Assembly (NCBI GenBank): GCA_003248075.1
Contig: QJYK01000321.1
Location: 1-64,000, forward strand
Reading direction: 5' to 3'
DNA from: Gemmatimonadota bacterium
GTDB lineage: Bacteria > Gemmatimonadota > Gemmatimonadetes > Longimicrobiales > Gaopeijiaceae
DNA length: 64,000 nucleotides
Positions within the stretch are counted from its first letter, which is position 1. Each line of letters starts with the position of its first letter. The notes under the pieces are model-generated. The model was not told the origin of the DNA, made no database searches, and was given only the letters and a program-made list of their open reading frames with translations. Below, piece by piece: positions 1 to 8,608 of this stretch. Made by a program: the position numbers and the translations under genes.

Positions 1-1239
1 GGGAAGGTCGATCCATTCGTCCACGGTATGGTCCGACCCGCCCCCGGGTCCGAGCCCGTCGATCGCCATGTCCACGAGGCTGGCGGTGAACGAAACGTCG
101 GCGGCTCCGGCGTTGCGGGGGTCGACCGCGCCGACCGGACCGTAGCCCAGCGCACGGCTGACCTGATCGAACAGCGCCAACAGGCGTCGATTGCCGTCGG
201 TTGGCGCCATGGGAGGGTACCCGTCGTCGAAGGTGAGGGTGGCGCTCGTTCCCGGCAGGCTCTGTCGCGCCGCGAAGCTCATGCGCGCCCGCGCGGTCTC
301 GAGCTGCTCGTCCGAGATCGTACGCAGATCGCCCGTGACCACCGCCAGCGCCGCGACCACGTTGCTCTTGCCGAAGGCCGTGCCGCGCGACTGCGCGTCG
401 TCGTACGCGACATCCGTGCCCGCCACCATCACGCCGGGGTTGAAGGTGAGCAGTGGCTCCCCGGCGAGCCGCTGATGGAAGGCGCTGAGGATGCGGGCTG
501 CCTCGTAGATGGCTCCGGAGCCCACCTCGGGTTGGAAAAGCTGCGACGAGTGCGCGGGTGTCCCCGTGACCCGGAGCGTCCACCCGGTCGAGCCGCGCCG
601 CGCCACGACTGCGGTCCTCGGATCGCTGTCGCCATTCTCGAACGCGATGGCGACGTCGGCCCATTCGGCCGCCTCGACGAGGGCCGCCTTCGACAGCGCC
701 AGCGGATCGCCGCTCGACTCCTCGTCTCCGGTCATGACGATCTGGATGCTCATACCGTCCAGGACACCCGCGTCCGCCAACGCCTTCAGCGCCTGCACGA
801 TCACGACGTCGCCACCCTTCATGTCGACCACGCCGGGGCCGGTCGCGCCCTGGCCGGAGCGCTCGAAGCGCTGGAACGGGCTGTCGCGCTCGAACACCGT
901 GTCCAGGTGACCGATCAGGAGGAGTCTCGGGCCCTCACCGTCGCGCCGTGCCACCAGATGCCCGGCTCGGGCGAACGGCTCGCCGTCGACCCACTCGGTG
1001 CGGAAGCCGAGGCTCTCGAGCTCGACGCGCAGGACGTCTCCGACCGCGCGCACGCCCTGGAAGTTCATGGTCCCGCTGTTGATGTCCACGATGCGCTGCA
1101 GCAGGGTCACGCCCTGGTCCGCGCGCGCGTCCACCGCGGCGAGGATGCGTCTCTCCGTGGGGGAGGTCGTCTCCTGGGTGGCCACACGACCGGGTACGGC
1201 GGCCATCACCACGCACCACAGAGCCGTGGTTCGGATCAT
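1..1239 (-). CDS. M20-family zinc metallopeptidase, exported (partial)
   Basis: Zinc-dependent exopeptidase of the M20 (glutamate carboxypeptidase-like) family, expected to remove amino acids from peptides or conjugates in the periplasm. A hydrophobic N-terminus (MIRTTALWCVVMAAVPGRVA) resembles a signal peptide. Metal-ligand motifs are in family order: GHLDTVF (H111, D113), GVVDMKGG (D139) and MTGDEESSGD (general base E173, ligand E174). GTPAHSS further on matches the dimerisation/lid domain. The start ATG overlaps the stop of the DUF72 gene upstream (ATGA), so the two are probably co-transcribed. The gene runs off the left edge; 413 codons are visible and a C-terminal metal ligand is missing from view. 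The family is secure; the substrate is not predictable. Confidence 0.88.
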   Translation of the reverse strand, partial: MIRTTALWCVVMAAVPGRVATQETTSPTERRILAAVDARADQGVTLLQRIVDINSGTMNFQGVRAVGDVLRVELESLGFRTEWVDGEPFARAGHLVARRDGEGPRLLLIGHLDTVFERDSPFQRFERSGQGATGPGVVDMKGGDVVIVQALKALADAGVLDGMSIQIVMTGDEESSGDPLALSKAALVEAAEWADVAIAFENGDSDPRTAVVARRGSTGWTLRVTGTPAHSSQLFQPEVGSGAIYEAARILSAFHQRLAGEPLLTFNPGVMVAGTDVAYDDAQSRGTAFGKSNVVAALAVVTGDLRTISDEQLETARARMSFAARQSLPGTSATLTFDDGYPPMAPTDGNRRLLALFDQVSRALGYGPVGAVDPRNAGAADVSFTASLVDMAIDGLGPGGGSDHTVDEWIDLP

Positions 1240-2186
1240 GGGGAATCCGGCGTCGGTTCGGGTTCGGAGCCCCAGCGAGCGAGCCGCTCGGCGAGGCGGA
1301 GAATCGAGAGTGGCGCCGAGCCCTCGGCCTTGTTGTTCGCGATCACGAAGGCGTCACGTTCCGCGATGAGCGCGTCCAGCACCGCGACCGTGAGACGATT
1401 CAGGGACTCGTTGTCCTCGTCCACGATCCGGTCGAACGGCTCGTACCGCTCTCGGGCGGCCTCGTATCGGAGTCCGGCATGCAGCATCCACCGCACCACC
1501 AGCACGGGCTGCTCGATGTGGCGAATCACGCGGAGCTGCTCCTGCAACGACGCCATGGCAGGGTGGATGGTGAAGCAGTGCGACGTCCGGGTCGACTCGA
1601 GCGCACGCGCGTATGCGTCGGTCAGTAGGGCCGGGGTGCGCAGCTCGACGGCATACGCCGGCCCGGGTGGAAGCGCGTCCAGGAATCCGTGAAGGCGCGC
1701 CGCGAAGGCCTCGCGACCTCCGACCAGGCCGGGCGAGATCGGCTCGAACTGGAACACCAGGGGTCCCGCTTTGGCGCCCAGCCCCTCCACCAGGGGCCCG
1801 ATCACTTCCTCGATGGCATAGGTCGGGTCGAGAAAGCATGCGTTCAGGCCGCGGAACGTACCGTCGCCCGGATCGGTCGGGGATGTCAGCAGTCGGTCCG
1901 CTTTCACCAGGAATCGGAAGTCCTCGGGAACCGCGTCGGCGTACGCCCGCAGATCCGCAAGTGGCACCGGACGATAGTATCCCCGATCGACCCCGACGGT
2001 CCTGAGCAGGGGGTGATGCGCATAGGCCGCGAGGCCGTGTCTGGCGAGAACGGTCTGTGAGGCCGCCCTGTCGTAGACGATGCCGGCCCAACCCGGGAAG
2101 GTCCAGGAGGACGTGCCCAGACGAAGGGAGGCGGGAAGGCGGCGCGATAGCGCCAACAGCTCGTCCGTGACCTCGGCGGGCCCCAC
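1236..2186 (-). CDS. DUF72 family protein
   Basis: Member of the DUF72 (YecE-like) TIM-barrel family, whose biochemical role is not established. Family signatures are LRLGTSSWTFPGWAGIVY near the N-terminus, a central FRFLVKADRLLTSP strand and YAVELRT. The GTG at 2186 gives 316 aa. The frame stays open upstream and reads ESQLGLFDDEP before that GTG, which resembles the N-termini of many DUF72 proteins, so the true start may be a non-ATG codon up to about 70 nt upstream. It overlaps the M20 peptidase by 4 nt. No membrane segment or signal peptide is seen, so it is probably cytoplasmic. Confidence 0.85.
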   Translation of the reverse strand: MGPAEVTDELLALSRRLPASLRLGTSSWTFPGWAGIVYDRAASQTVLARHGLAAYAHHPLLRTVGVDRGYYRPVPLADLRAYADAVPEDFRFLVKADRLLTSPTDPGDGTFRGLNACFLDPTYAIEEVIGPLVEGLGAKAGPLVFQFEPISPGLVGGREAFAARLHGFLDALPPGPAYAVELRTPALLTDAYARALESTRTSHCFTIHPAMASLQEQLRVIRHIEQPVLVVRWMLHAGLRYEAARERYEPFDRIVDEDNESLNRLTVAVLDALIAERDAFVIANNKAEGSAPLSILRLAERLARWGSEPEPTPDSP

Positions 2187-2466
2187 CGGTGTGACGGAGA
2201 CCGTGGGCTCGTCGTCGAACAGGCCGAGTTGGGATTCGGTGCCCGGGCTTATCGGACCGCTCCTGCGAAGGACGTCGGCTCGCCCACGGCGCAGCGCGAG
2301 CTACGGCGAGGCGAATCGACGACGAAGATGGGGCCGCGCCGCCGTGACCCACAACCGCGCTCGAGCCGCACGAGGCCCCCGCGTGCGGCCGCACCCTCGG
2401 CACGAACATGCTCCGAGCCCACCAGAGCGCGGGGCAAGTCCCGTCGGCTCGCCGGCTCCCTGGATC
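2187..2466. other. Noncoding gap, possible decayed repeat
   Basis: About 280 bp between the divergent DUF72 and PadR genes. No convincing gene is seen. On the minus strand, around 2345-2290, a GGGTCACGGCGGCG stretch is followed about 25 nt later by CCTCGCCGTAGCT. This is the same order and nearly the same wording as in the intergenic repeat at 10110-10265, so it may be a third, degenerate copy. Confidence 0.3.
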
Positions 2467-2510
2467 TTGACACGAATAGATAAGGGATAGATATATAAGT
2501 CGCTTATATA
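2467..2510 (+). promoter_or_regulatory. Promoter and PadR-type operator
   Basis: TTGACA at 2467-2472 and GATATA at 2490-2495 are separated by 17 nt, a good sigma-70-type promoter. The -10 box overlaps a perfect inverted repeat, TATATAAG-TCG-CTTATATA (2492-2510). It lies 36 nt before the PadR start codon, as expected for an autoregulatory PadR operator. The palindrome is seen directly; its use by PadR is inferred. Confidence 0.7.
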
Positions 2511-2546
2511 GTGGTTGGAGCCGTGCTTCCGGATCGGACGACCGAA

Positions 2547-2876
2547 ATGCCAGACATGACGCCGCTGACCTTTCGCATCCTGCTCGCACTCGCCGACGCG
2601 AACCGTCATGGGTACGGCATCATCAAGGAGATCGAGCAGCGCGACGGCCCGGAAGCGGCACCGTCGACGGGCGCGATGTACCTCGCCCTACAGCGCATGG
2701 AGGCGGACGGGCTGATCGAGGAGGCACCGAGCCCATCCACCGCGGACGACGCGCGACGGCGCTACTACGCGCTTACGCCCGCCGGGCGCTCCGAGGCGGA
2801 GGCCGAGAGCGCGAGGCTCGCCGCGCTGGTCGCCGTGGCTCGGGCCAAGAAGCTCCTGGTCGCGCGCAAGGCGTGA
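2547..2876 (+). CDS. PadR family transcriptional regulator
   Basis: Small winged-helix repressor of the PadR family, 109 aa. The DNA-binding core runs from LTFRILLALADANRHGYGI through the wing (RRYYALTPAGRSEAEAE). The ATG at 2547 was chosen over the in-frame GTG at 2511 because the latter abuts the operator palindrome; a second ATG lies at 2556. There is no strong Shine-Dalgarno. Its stop overlaps the start of the ADOP permease gene (GTGA), a pairing seen twice more in this window. It probably represses its own operon through the palindrome upstream. The ligand is unknown. Confidence 0.9.
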   Translation: MPDMTPLTFRILLALADANRHGYGIIKEIEQRDGPEAAPSTGAMYLALQRMEADGLIEEAPSPSTADDARRRYYALTPAGRSEAEAESARLAALVAVARAKKLLVARKA

Positions 2877-5545
2877 GCACCCGGCTGATCGAGGTCATCC
2901 TGCGGCTCGCGCCGCGCCGCTTTCGCGAGCGATACGCCGCGGAGCTACTCAGCGTGTACGTCGAGCGGACCGGCCGAGGACGGCGAAACGGACGCTGGTG
3001 GTTCGATCTCAAGGAGGTCCTCGGCGTCCTGCGGCTGGTGACGAAGCTCCACCTGGACCGCGGTCCAGGGGCGGAAGGGACGACGAAGAGGGGAGGAGGA
3101 CTCATGGTGGACCTGATCCTGCACGATCTGCGGTTCGCGGTGCGCACGCTCCGCCGCAACCCTGGCTTCACACTCACCGCGGTGTCGGTGCTCGCGCTGG
3201 GCATCGGAGCCAACACGGCGATCTTCTCGGCGGCCAATGCCTTCCTCTTCCGTCCGCTTCCCTTTGCGGACGAGGATCGACTGGCCTTCGTGTACGAGAC
3301 CAACCCCGAGTTCGGCTGGACGGACGAGACCGCCGCGCCCGCCAACGCCCTGGACTGGCGGGAGCAGGTGGCGGCGTTCGAGGACCTCGCGCTCTACTCG
3401 GAATGGGTGACGCGCGTGACCCACGTGGCGGACGGGGAGCCCGAGCTGCTCGGGCTCAACAACGTCACCGGCAATTTCTTCGACGTGCTCGGGGCTCGGG
3501 CCGAGCTCGGGAGGACGTTTCGCTGGGAGGAGACGTGGGATGGCGACGACGACGTCGTCGTGCTCAGCCATGCCACGTGGGTGTCGCGCTTCGGCGCCGA
3601 TCCGGAGGTCGTCGGTCGGACCATCGACATCGGCGGCACGACGGTCGAGGTCGTCGGCGTGATGCCCGAGGGGTTCGTCTTTCCCAACGACCGGGTCGAC
3701 CTGTGGAGCCCGTTCGGCTGGCCCACGGAGAATCGGCAGGCCGTGTGGTTCCGGCGGGCACATTGGCTCCGTCCCGTGGTCAGGCTGGCGCCGGGCGCGA
3801 GTCTGGCCGAGGCCGACGCACAGCTCCAGGTGGTCGTGAGCCGGCTCTCCGAGGAGTATCCGGAGACGAACCGGGTGATGGGCGCAGGGCTCGCGCCGAT
3901 GCGCGACTTCATGATCCGGGACGTGAGAACGCCGCTGCTCATCCTCGTCGGGGCGGTGGCGCTCCTCCTGGTGCTCGCCTGTACCAACGTGGCGAACTTG
4001 ATGCTCGTGCGCGGCGCCGAGCGCTCGCGGGAGGTGGGGTTGCGGACCGCGCTGGGGGCGGGGCGAGCGCGCGTCATGGCGTTGCTGCTCGCCGAGAGCG
4101 CCGTGCTCTCCACGCTGGGTGGCGCCGCGGGCCTCGGGCTGGGATGGCTGGGTGTACGGGCGATGCAGGGGATGACCCGCCTGGGCATCCAGGGAGCGAC
4201 CGGGGTAGCCTTGGACCACCGCGTGGTCCTGTTCGTCCTCGCTGCTGCGGTGGCCAGCGGGACGCTCTTCGGGCTCGGTCCTGCCCTGCGCACGTCCGGA
4301 GCGGGCCCCGCGGACGCGCTCAAGGAGGGCGGACGGTCGGGGTCTCCCGGAGCGCACAGGCTGCGACTCGTGAACACCCTGGTCGTCGCCGAGGTCGGAT
4401 TGGCCCTGATGCTCGTGATCGGCGCCGGACTGATGGTGCGGAGCTTCCTGAAGCTGCGCGCGGTCGACCCGGGCTTCGCGACGCAGGGCACCATAGCGGT
4501 GCAGTTCAACGTGCCCGGGCGATACCAGAATCGCGACGAAGTGCTCGACTTCGAGCGGCGCTTCGCCGAGCTGCTGGAGGGACGCCCCGGGATCGAGCGC
4601 GTGGGCCGGATCGGGCTGCTTCCGCTTGCCGGGACCAGCTGGTCCAGTCAGTTCCAGGCCGAGGGGTGGCCACCCGAGCGGATCGGCTTCGAGATCCTCC
4701 ACCGGCGGGCCGACGCGGGCTACTTCGACGCTCTGGACATTCCGCTCGTGCGGGGCCGCATGTTCGGGCCCGAGGACGAGCCGGACGGCCCCCTGGTCGT
4801 GTTGGTCAACGAGACCTTCGTGCGGGAGCACTTCCCCGGCGAGGACCCGATCGGTCAGAAGATCGCGTACGACCGCGCCGCCGCCGCGAATCCGCAGGAC
4901 AGCTACTGGTACGAGATCGTAGGCATCGTCGGCGACCAGCATCAGGTCAGTCCCGGAGAGCCTGCGCGTGCCGAAGTCTTCGAGAACGCGGACCAGGACT
5001 GGGGCCGGGATCCCTGGTTCGTGATGAAGACCAGCGTGGACCCGTTGTCGGTCGTGCCCGCGGTCCGTTCCGCGCTGGCAGAGGTAGATCCGCTGGTGCC
5101 ACTCGCAGAGATCCGGCGGCTCCGGGAGGTCTGGCAGGGGTCGATGGCACGGCAGCAATTCATCCTGACCCTCCTGACCGTGTTCGGCGCCGTCGCGCTC
5201 GCGCTGGCCGCCGTGGGCGTCTACGGCGTCACCGCTCAGGCTGCGCGCGCACGAACGCAGGAGATCGGCATCCGCATGGCGCTGGGTGCTCGCGGGTCGA
5301 AGGTAGTCGCGATGATGCTCCGCCAGGGACTCATTTTGGTCGGGGTGGGGCTGATGCTGGGGCTCGTCGCCTCGCTGCTCACGACCCGTGCGTTGACGAC
5401 GTTGCTCTTCAGCGTGCACCCCGCGGATCCCGCGACCATCGTCGCGGTCATGTTGCTGCTGGGCGGGGTGGCGTCGCTCGCCTGCTACCTTCCCGCGCGC
5501 CGCGCCACCCGGGTCGATCCGGTCGCCTCGCTCCGGGCTGAGTAG
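2873..5545 (+). CDS. ADOP-type duplicated ABC permease
   Basis: 890-aa integral membrane protein of the ADOP family (MacB/FtsX-like duplicated permease lacking its own ATPase). A cytoplasmic prefix (residues 1-70; LRLAPRRFRERYAAELL) precedes TM1 with the hallmark SVLALGIGANTAIFSAAN, a periplasmic MacB-type core, an FtsX segment (VGAVALLLVLACTNVANLMLVRGAERSREVGLRTALGA), a second core and a second FtsX segment (IGIRMALGARGSKVVAMML). It ends in RATRVDPVASLRAE. GTG start overlaps the PadR stop. No partner ATPase is adjacent. Family members are thought to act in envelope transport or mechanotransmission; the substrate is unknown. Confidence 0.9.
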   Translation: MSTRLIEVILRLAPRRFRERYAAELLSVYVERTGRGRRNGRWWFDLKEVLGVLRLVTKLHLDRGPGAEGTTKRGGGLMVDLILHDLRFAVRTLRRNPGFTLTAVSVLALGIGANTAIFSAANAFLFRPLPFADEDRLAFVYETNPEFGWTDETAAPANALDWREQVAAFEDLALYSEWVTRVTHVADGEPELLGLNNVTGNFFDVLGARAELGRTFRWEETWDGDDDVVVLSHATWVSRFGADPEVVGRTIDIGGTTVEVVGVMPEGFVFPNDRVDLWSPFGWPTENRQAVWFRRAHWLRPVVRLAPGASLAEADAQLQVVVSRLSEEYPETNRVMGAGLAPMRDFMIRDVRTPLLILVGAVALLLVLACTNVANLMLVRGAERSREVGLRTALGAGRARVMALLLAESAVLSTLGGAAGLGLGWLGVRAMQGMTRLGIQGATGVALDHRVVLFVLAAAVASGTLFGLGPALRTSGAGPADALKEGGRSGSPGAHRLRLVNTLVVAEVGLALMLVIGAGLMVRSFLKLRAVDPGFATQGTIAVQFNVPGRYQNRDEVLDFERRFAELLEGRPGIERVGRIGLLPLAGTSWSSQFQAEGWPPERIGFEILHRRADAGYFDALDIPLVRGRMFGPEDEPDGPLVVLVNETFVREHFPGEDPIGQKIAYDRAAAANPQDSYWYEIVGIVGDQHQVSPGEPARAEVFENADQDWGRDPWFVMKTSVDPLSVVPAVRSALAEVDPLVPLAEIRRLREVWQGSMARQQFILTLLTVFGAVALALAAVGVYGVTAQAARARTQEIGIRMALGARGSKVVAMMLRQGLILVGVGLMLGLVASLLTTRALTTLLFSVHPADPATIVAVMLLLGGVASLACYLPARRATRVDPVASLRAE

Positions 5546-5550
5546 CCAGG

Positions 5551-5580
5551 CCGCCCGGCGCCTCCCGCGGCGCCGGGCGG
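5551..5580 (+). terminator. Strong hairpin after the ADOP gene
   Basis: Perfect 12-bp stem, CCGCCCGGCGCC / GGCGCCGGGCGG, with a 6-nt loop, starting 5 nt after the permease stop and followed by the pyrimidine run TCTCCTACCTT. Likely intrinsic terminator of the PadR/ADOP unit. Confidence 0.7.
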
Positions 5581-5596
5581 TCTCCTACCTTGGGGC

Positions 5597-5941
5597 ATGG
5601 ACGTCCAGATCTTCGGCGTGCACGGCAACGCCGACACCCGGAAGGCGCTCCGCTTCTTCAAGGAGCGGCGCATCAAGGTGCACTTCGTCGACCTGAAGGT
5701 CCGCTCCCCGTCTCCGGGTGAGCTGAGGCGCTTCTTCCAGAAGTTCGGGGCAGAGCGGTTGATCGACCGTGGGTCGAGGCGGTTCGCCGCGCTCGGCCTC
5801 CGGTCGGCCCACTACGGAGACGAGCGTTGGGTGCAGCTCGCGTCGGACGAGCCACTGATCCTCCAGCTGCCGCTCGTGAGGCGTGGAAACGACCTCACCG
5901 TGGGGCTGGCCGAAGAGCGCTGGCGAGACTGGGCGGGATGA
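5597..5941 (+). CDS. ArsC/Spx/YffB-like protein lacking the catalytic cysteine
   Basis: 114-aa thioredoxin-fold protein of the arsenate reductase-like (ArsC/YffB/Spx) family. The usual N-terminal site reads C-x-x-C/S-RKA; here the aligned stretch is GVHGNADTRKALRFF, with Ala at the nucleophile position and no cysteine in the protein. The rest keeps the family pattern: VHFVDLKVRSPSPGELRRFF and LASDEPLILQLPLVRRGNDLTVGL. Reductase chemistry through this site is therefore unlikely, and a binding or regulatory role is more plausible. It overlaps the GNAT gene by 4 nt, suggesting translational coupling. Confidence 0.8.
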   Translation: MDVQIFGVHGNADTRKALRFFKERRIKVHFVDLKVRSPSPGELRRFFQKFGAERLIDRGSRRFAALGLRSAHYGDERWVQLASDEPLILQLPLVRRGNDLTVGLAEERWRDWAG

Positions 5942-6507
5942 GTCCGATCGGGATCCCCGCGACGCCGATCCGCACCGCTCGCCTCCTGCTCCGATCCTGG
6001 GAGCCCGGGGACGCCCCACGCTTCAAGCGTTCATTGGACGCGAGCCTGCCCGAGCTCCGCCGCTGGATCCCGTGGGCGCGGGACGAGCCGTCGGAGCTGA
6101 GCGTGTTGGAGGCGCGGTTGGCGGGATACGAGAGCGACTTCGTCTCGGGCGGCAATGCCCTATACGCGATCCTGGATCCTGACGGGGCCGAGATCCTGGG
6201 AGGAGTCGGACTGTACCGCCGCGTCGGACCGGGCGCGCTCGAGATCGGTTACTGGATTCGCAGCGACCTGGCGGGGCGGGGCCTGGCCACGGAGGCCACC
6301 GAGGCCCTCACCCACGTCGGCCTGGCCGTGGACGGAATCGAGCGAATCGAGATCCGTTGTGACCCCGAGAACGCAGCGTCCGCCGCGGTTCCGCGGAAGC
6401 TCGGCTACCGGCACGTCCGGACCATCGAGACACCGCTCGAGGAGGGTGGCACGCGGCTCACCATGGTCTGGGAGCTCACGTCGGCGGAGCTCCATGGGAC
6501 GGAATGA
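5938..6507 (+). CDS. GNAT family N-acetyltransferase (RimJ/RimL-like)
   Basis: 189-aa acetyl-CoA-dependent N-acetyltransferase. N-terminal PIRTARLLLRSWEPGDAPRF and the acetyl-CoA loop IGYWIRSDLAGRGLATEATEAL, followed by RIEIRCDPENAASAAVPRKLGY, are typical of the RimJ/RimL (Acetyltransf_3) group that modifies protein N-termini or small amines. The ATG at 5938 overlaps the upstream stop. The acceptor substrate cannot be predicted. Confidence 0.88.
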   Translation: MSPIGIPATPIRTARLLLRSWEPGDAPRFKRSLDASLPELRRWIPWARDEPSELSVLEARLAGYESDFVSGGNALYAILDPDGAEILGGVGLYRRVGPGALEIGYWIRSDLAGRGLATEATEALTHVGLAVDGIERIEIRCDPENAASAAVPRKLGYRHVRTIETPLEEGGTRLTMVWELTSAELHGTE

Positions 6508-6526
6508 CGCGCCGGTGCGGGCGGAT

Positions 6527-7462
6527 TCAGCGCGCTTCGGCGGGCTGCGCCACGATGGCGATCAGATCCCCGGCGGGGGCCACAGCCAGTCGACTCAGAC
6601 GCAAGCCCCGGCTCTCCAGGTCGGCGAAGACCGCCCAGCCCGTGTCCGGCGAGAAGCGGTGCACACGACTCCCCCCGGCCTGGATCAGGATCCCGGACGG
6701 AGTCCACGCGTGGAAGTCGCCTCCGTCCACCCCCATGGCGATCAGCTCACTGCTGCCGTCGGCGGGATGGAGTCGCCGGATCTGTGTGGTGCCGTCCGGC
6801 AGACGCTGCACGAAGCTGACGTCGGCCGTTCCGGGGATATGCTGGAGGGACCTTCCGATATCGTGCGCCACGGTCCGCGCATGCCCCGACCGGACGTCGC
6901 CGACCCGCAGCGTGGGAGGAGCTCCCAGGACGAAGAGCACGACGGTGCCTTCGTCGGCCCAGGCGTGGTACCCCACGGGCGCCACGTCCGGCAGGATCAC
7001 CTGGGGATCGGAGCCGTCGGCATGGAAGCGCCACAGCCTCTGGGTCGAATCCGCCTCGACGCGGATCGCCGAGAAGCCTTCGCCCCCCGGGAGTGCGGTG
7101 GCGGAATACTCGCTCTCGGGCGCGGACGAGGTGACGGCCACCGATCGGTCCGACTCCAGGTCGTACCTGTAGATGTCGGCTTCACCGGACTCGTCGATCG
7201 ACGTGTACCAGAACCCGGAGCCGTCGGGGAGGAAGAAGGGTTGGTTGTCGTAGCCCGGACGTCGTGTGACGTTGCGAGGCTCTCCGATGCCCGTGGGCAC
7301 TCCGTCCTCCTGCCGGAGCTCGGCGATCCACACGTCAGTTCCGCGCGGGACGGCCGCCTCCGTCTCGCCGGCTGTCGGTGCGGAGCCTCCCGGGGGCGTG
7401 TCCTTCGAGCAGGCGGCCACGAGCGTGATTGCGACGACCTGGAGCCACCATTTGTTAGGCAT
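6527..7462 (-). CDS. PD40/TolB-like beta-propeller lipoprotein
   Basis: 311-aa predicted lipoprotein (signal peptide ending in the lipobox LVAACS) followed by PD40/WD40-like propeller repeats, e.g. NQPFFLPDGSGFWYTSIDESGEADIYRYD and later DGSDPQVILPD blades. Such domains resemble the TolB C-terminal propeller and usually mediate protein contacts in the periplasm. It converges on the GNAT gene with a 19-bp gap and is divergent from the DUF6174 gene. No catalytic site is visible. Confidence 0.75.
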   Translation of the reverse strand: MPNKWWLQVVAITLVAACSKDTPPGGSAPTAGETEAAVPRGTDVWIAELRQEDGVPTGIGEPRNVTRRPGYDNQPFFLPDGSGFWYTSIDESGEADIYRYDLESDRSVAVTSSAPESEYSATALPGGEGFSAIRVEADSTQRLWRFHADGSDPQVILPDVAPVGYHAWADEGTVVLFVLGAPPTLRVGDVRSGHARTVAHDIGRSLQHIPGTADVSFVQRLPDGTTQIRRLHPADGSSELIAMGVDGGDFHAWTPSGILIQAGGSRVHRFSPDTGWAVFADLESRGLRLSRLAVAPAGDLIAIVAQPAEAR

Positions 7463-7572
7463 CGAGAGGCCCTGGAGGTGGACGGAGACAGGACAGCGTA
7501 CGCCTGTGCGCGCTCGAAAGGAAGAGTCCGGGCCGACACCGTCACGATTCGGGTGCCCCGTTCGTTGGTCGG

Positions 7573-8037
7573 ATGATGCGACGCCATCTGCCGAATCTGC
7601 TGCTGCTCCTGATGGTCGGGGGCTGCGCGGATGCAGGACCCGGCCCGGGCCTGCGCCGCGAGATCGAGGTCCACCAAACGCTTTGGCGGGCTTCGAGACC
7701 CTCCGTCTACACGTACGGTCTCTTCCGATCCTGCTTCTGCCCCGTCGAATATCTGGGACCCGTGACGGTGAGCGTGGTGGAGGGTCGGGCGGTGTCCGCT
7801 CGGTACACCGATTCGGGGGAACCGGTGGTCGCGGATGCCGTGGAGCTGTTCCCCTCCGTGGACGGACTCTTCGCGATCCTGACGGATGCCCTCGAACGGG
7901 CGGCGGATTCGATCTCCGTGGATTGGGACGAGGACACCGGGATCCCGTTGGAGATCTTCATCGACTACCTGAGGAGCGCCGCCGACGAGGAGGTCGGCTA
8001 CTCGGTGGTCTCGCTTCCCGCCCCGGGAGCCCCCTGA
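7573..8037 (+). CDS. DUF6174-like lipoprotein, copy 1
   Basis: 154-aa lipoprotein; signal peptide with lipobox-like LMVGGC. The mature part has the DUF6174 pattern: YTYGLFRSCFCP (paired cysteines), a GRAVSARY strand with FPSVDGLFAILTDAL, a VDWDEDTGIPLEIFIDY strand, and a late ADEEVGYSVVSL. The function of the family is unknown. A paralogue follows 47 bp downstream, so this is a tandem duplication. Confidence 0.75.
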   Translation: MMRRHLPNLLLLLMVGGCADAGPGPGLRREIEVHQTLWRASRPSVYTYGLFRSCFCPVEYLGPVTVSVVEGRAVSARYTDSGEPVVADAVELFPSVDGLFAILTDALERAADSISVDWDEDTGIPLEIFIDYLRSAADEEVGYSVVSLPAPGAP

Positions 8038-8084
8038 GGGCGGTCACCTGAAAGCCGAGGCCCCGTGCGGCGTATGCGCCGGAC

Positions 8085-8576
8085 GTGACCAGACGACACT
8101 TCCTCGTCGCGGCCCTGGTGGCCGGCGCATCCGGGCAGGGCTGCTCCGATCAGGGGCCCGATCAGGTGCTGTTCGCCCAGCTCGCCGCCGCCCGTGACCG
8201 CTGGGTGGCTGGGCGCCCCACACGCTACGCGTACACGCTCGAGCGGGTTTGCGACTGCCCGTCGGACCAGTCGGGTCCCGTGCGCGTCGAGGTCGACGGT
8301 GCGTCGGTGGCGTCCCGGGTCTACCTGAGCGGAGCCACCGTGCCCGAGGCCCTCGTGTCGCTGTTCCCGAGCGTCGACCAGCTCTTCACGCTGATCGACG
8401 ACGCCATCGCGGCGGGCGCCTGGGAAGTGCGCGTGTCCTACGACCCCGGCTCGGGGGTGCCGCTGAACGTGCGGATCGACTACGAGCCCCTCGAGTTCGG
8501 GGAGGAGGTCGCGTACCGCACCGTGGCCCTCCCGACCGCGCTCGCTGCAACCTTCGGTCGCGCTCCGGGCATCTGA
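8085..8576 (+). CDS. DUF6174-like lipoprotein, copy 2
   Basis: 163-aa paralogue of the preceding gene with the same order of motifs: YAYTLERVCDCP, SLFPSVDQLFTLIDDAI, VSYDPGSGVPLNVRIDY and EEVAYRTVAL. It starts with GTG (MTRRHFLVAALVAGA); a Cys in GQGC could be the lipidation site, although the lipobox is weak. The two copies differ widely between the shared motifs, so the duplication is old. The BlaI gene follows after 32 bp. Confidence 0.72.
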   Translation: MTRRHFLVAALVAGASGQGCSDQGPDQVLFAQLAAARDRWVAGRPTRYAYTLERVCDCPSDQSGPVRVEVDGASVASRVYLSGATVPEALVSLFPSVDQLFTLIDDAIAAGAWEVRVSYDPGSGVPLNVRIDYEPLEFGEEVAYRTVALPTALAATFGRAPGI

Positions 8577-8608
8577 GGTGACGACGCCTCCCTCACGCAG
8601 GAGCCTCG

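Noticed and set aside
28-1692. Long plus-strand open frame across the peptidase and DUF72 genes
   Set aside because: Arg/His/Gly-rich antisense frame with no domain; the minus strand shows clear M20 and DUF72 motifs. GC-rich DNA produces many such frames.
2945-5419. 824-codon minus-strand frame opposite the first ADOP gene
   Set aside because: Low-complexity His/Glu/Arg composition, mirrors ADOP codons; the plus-strand protein carries all family motifs.
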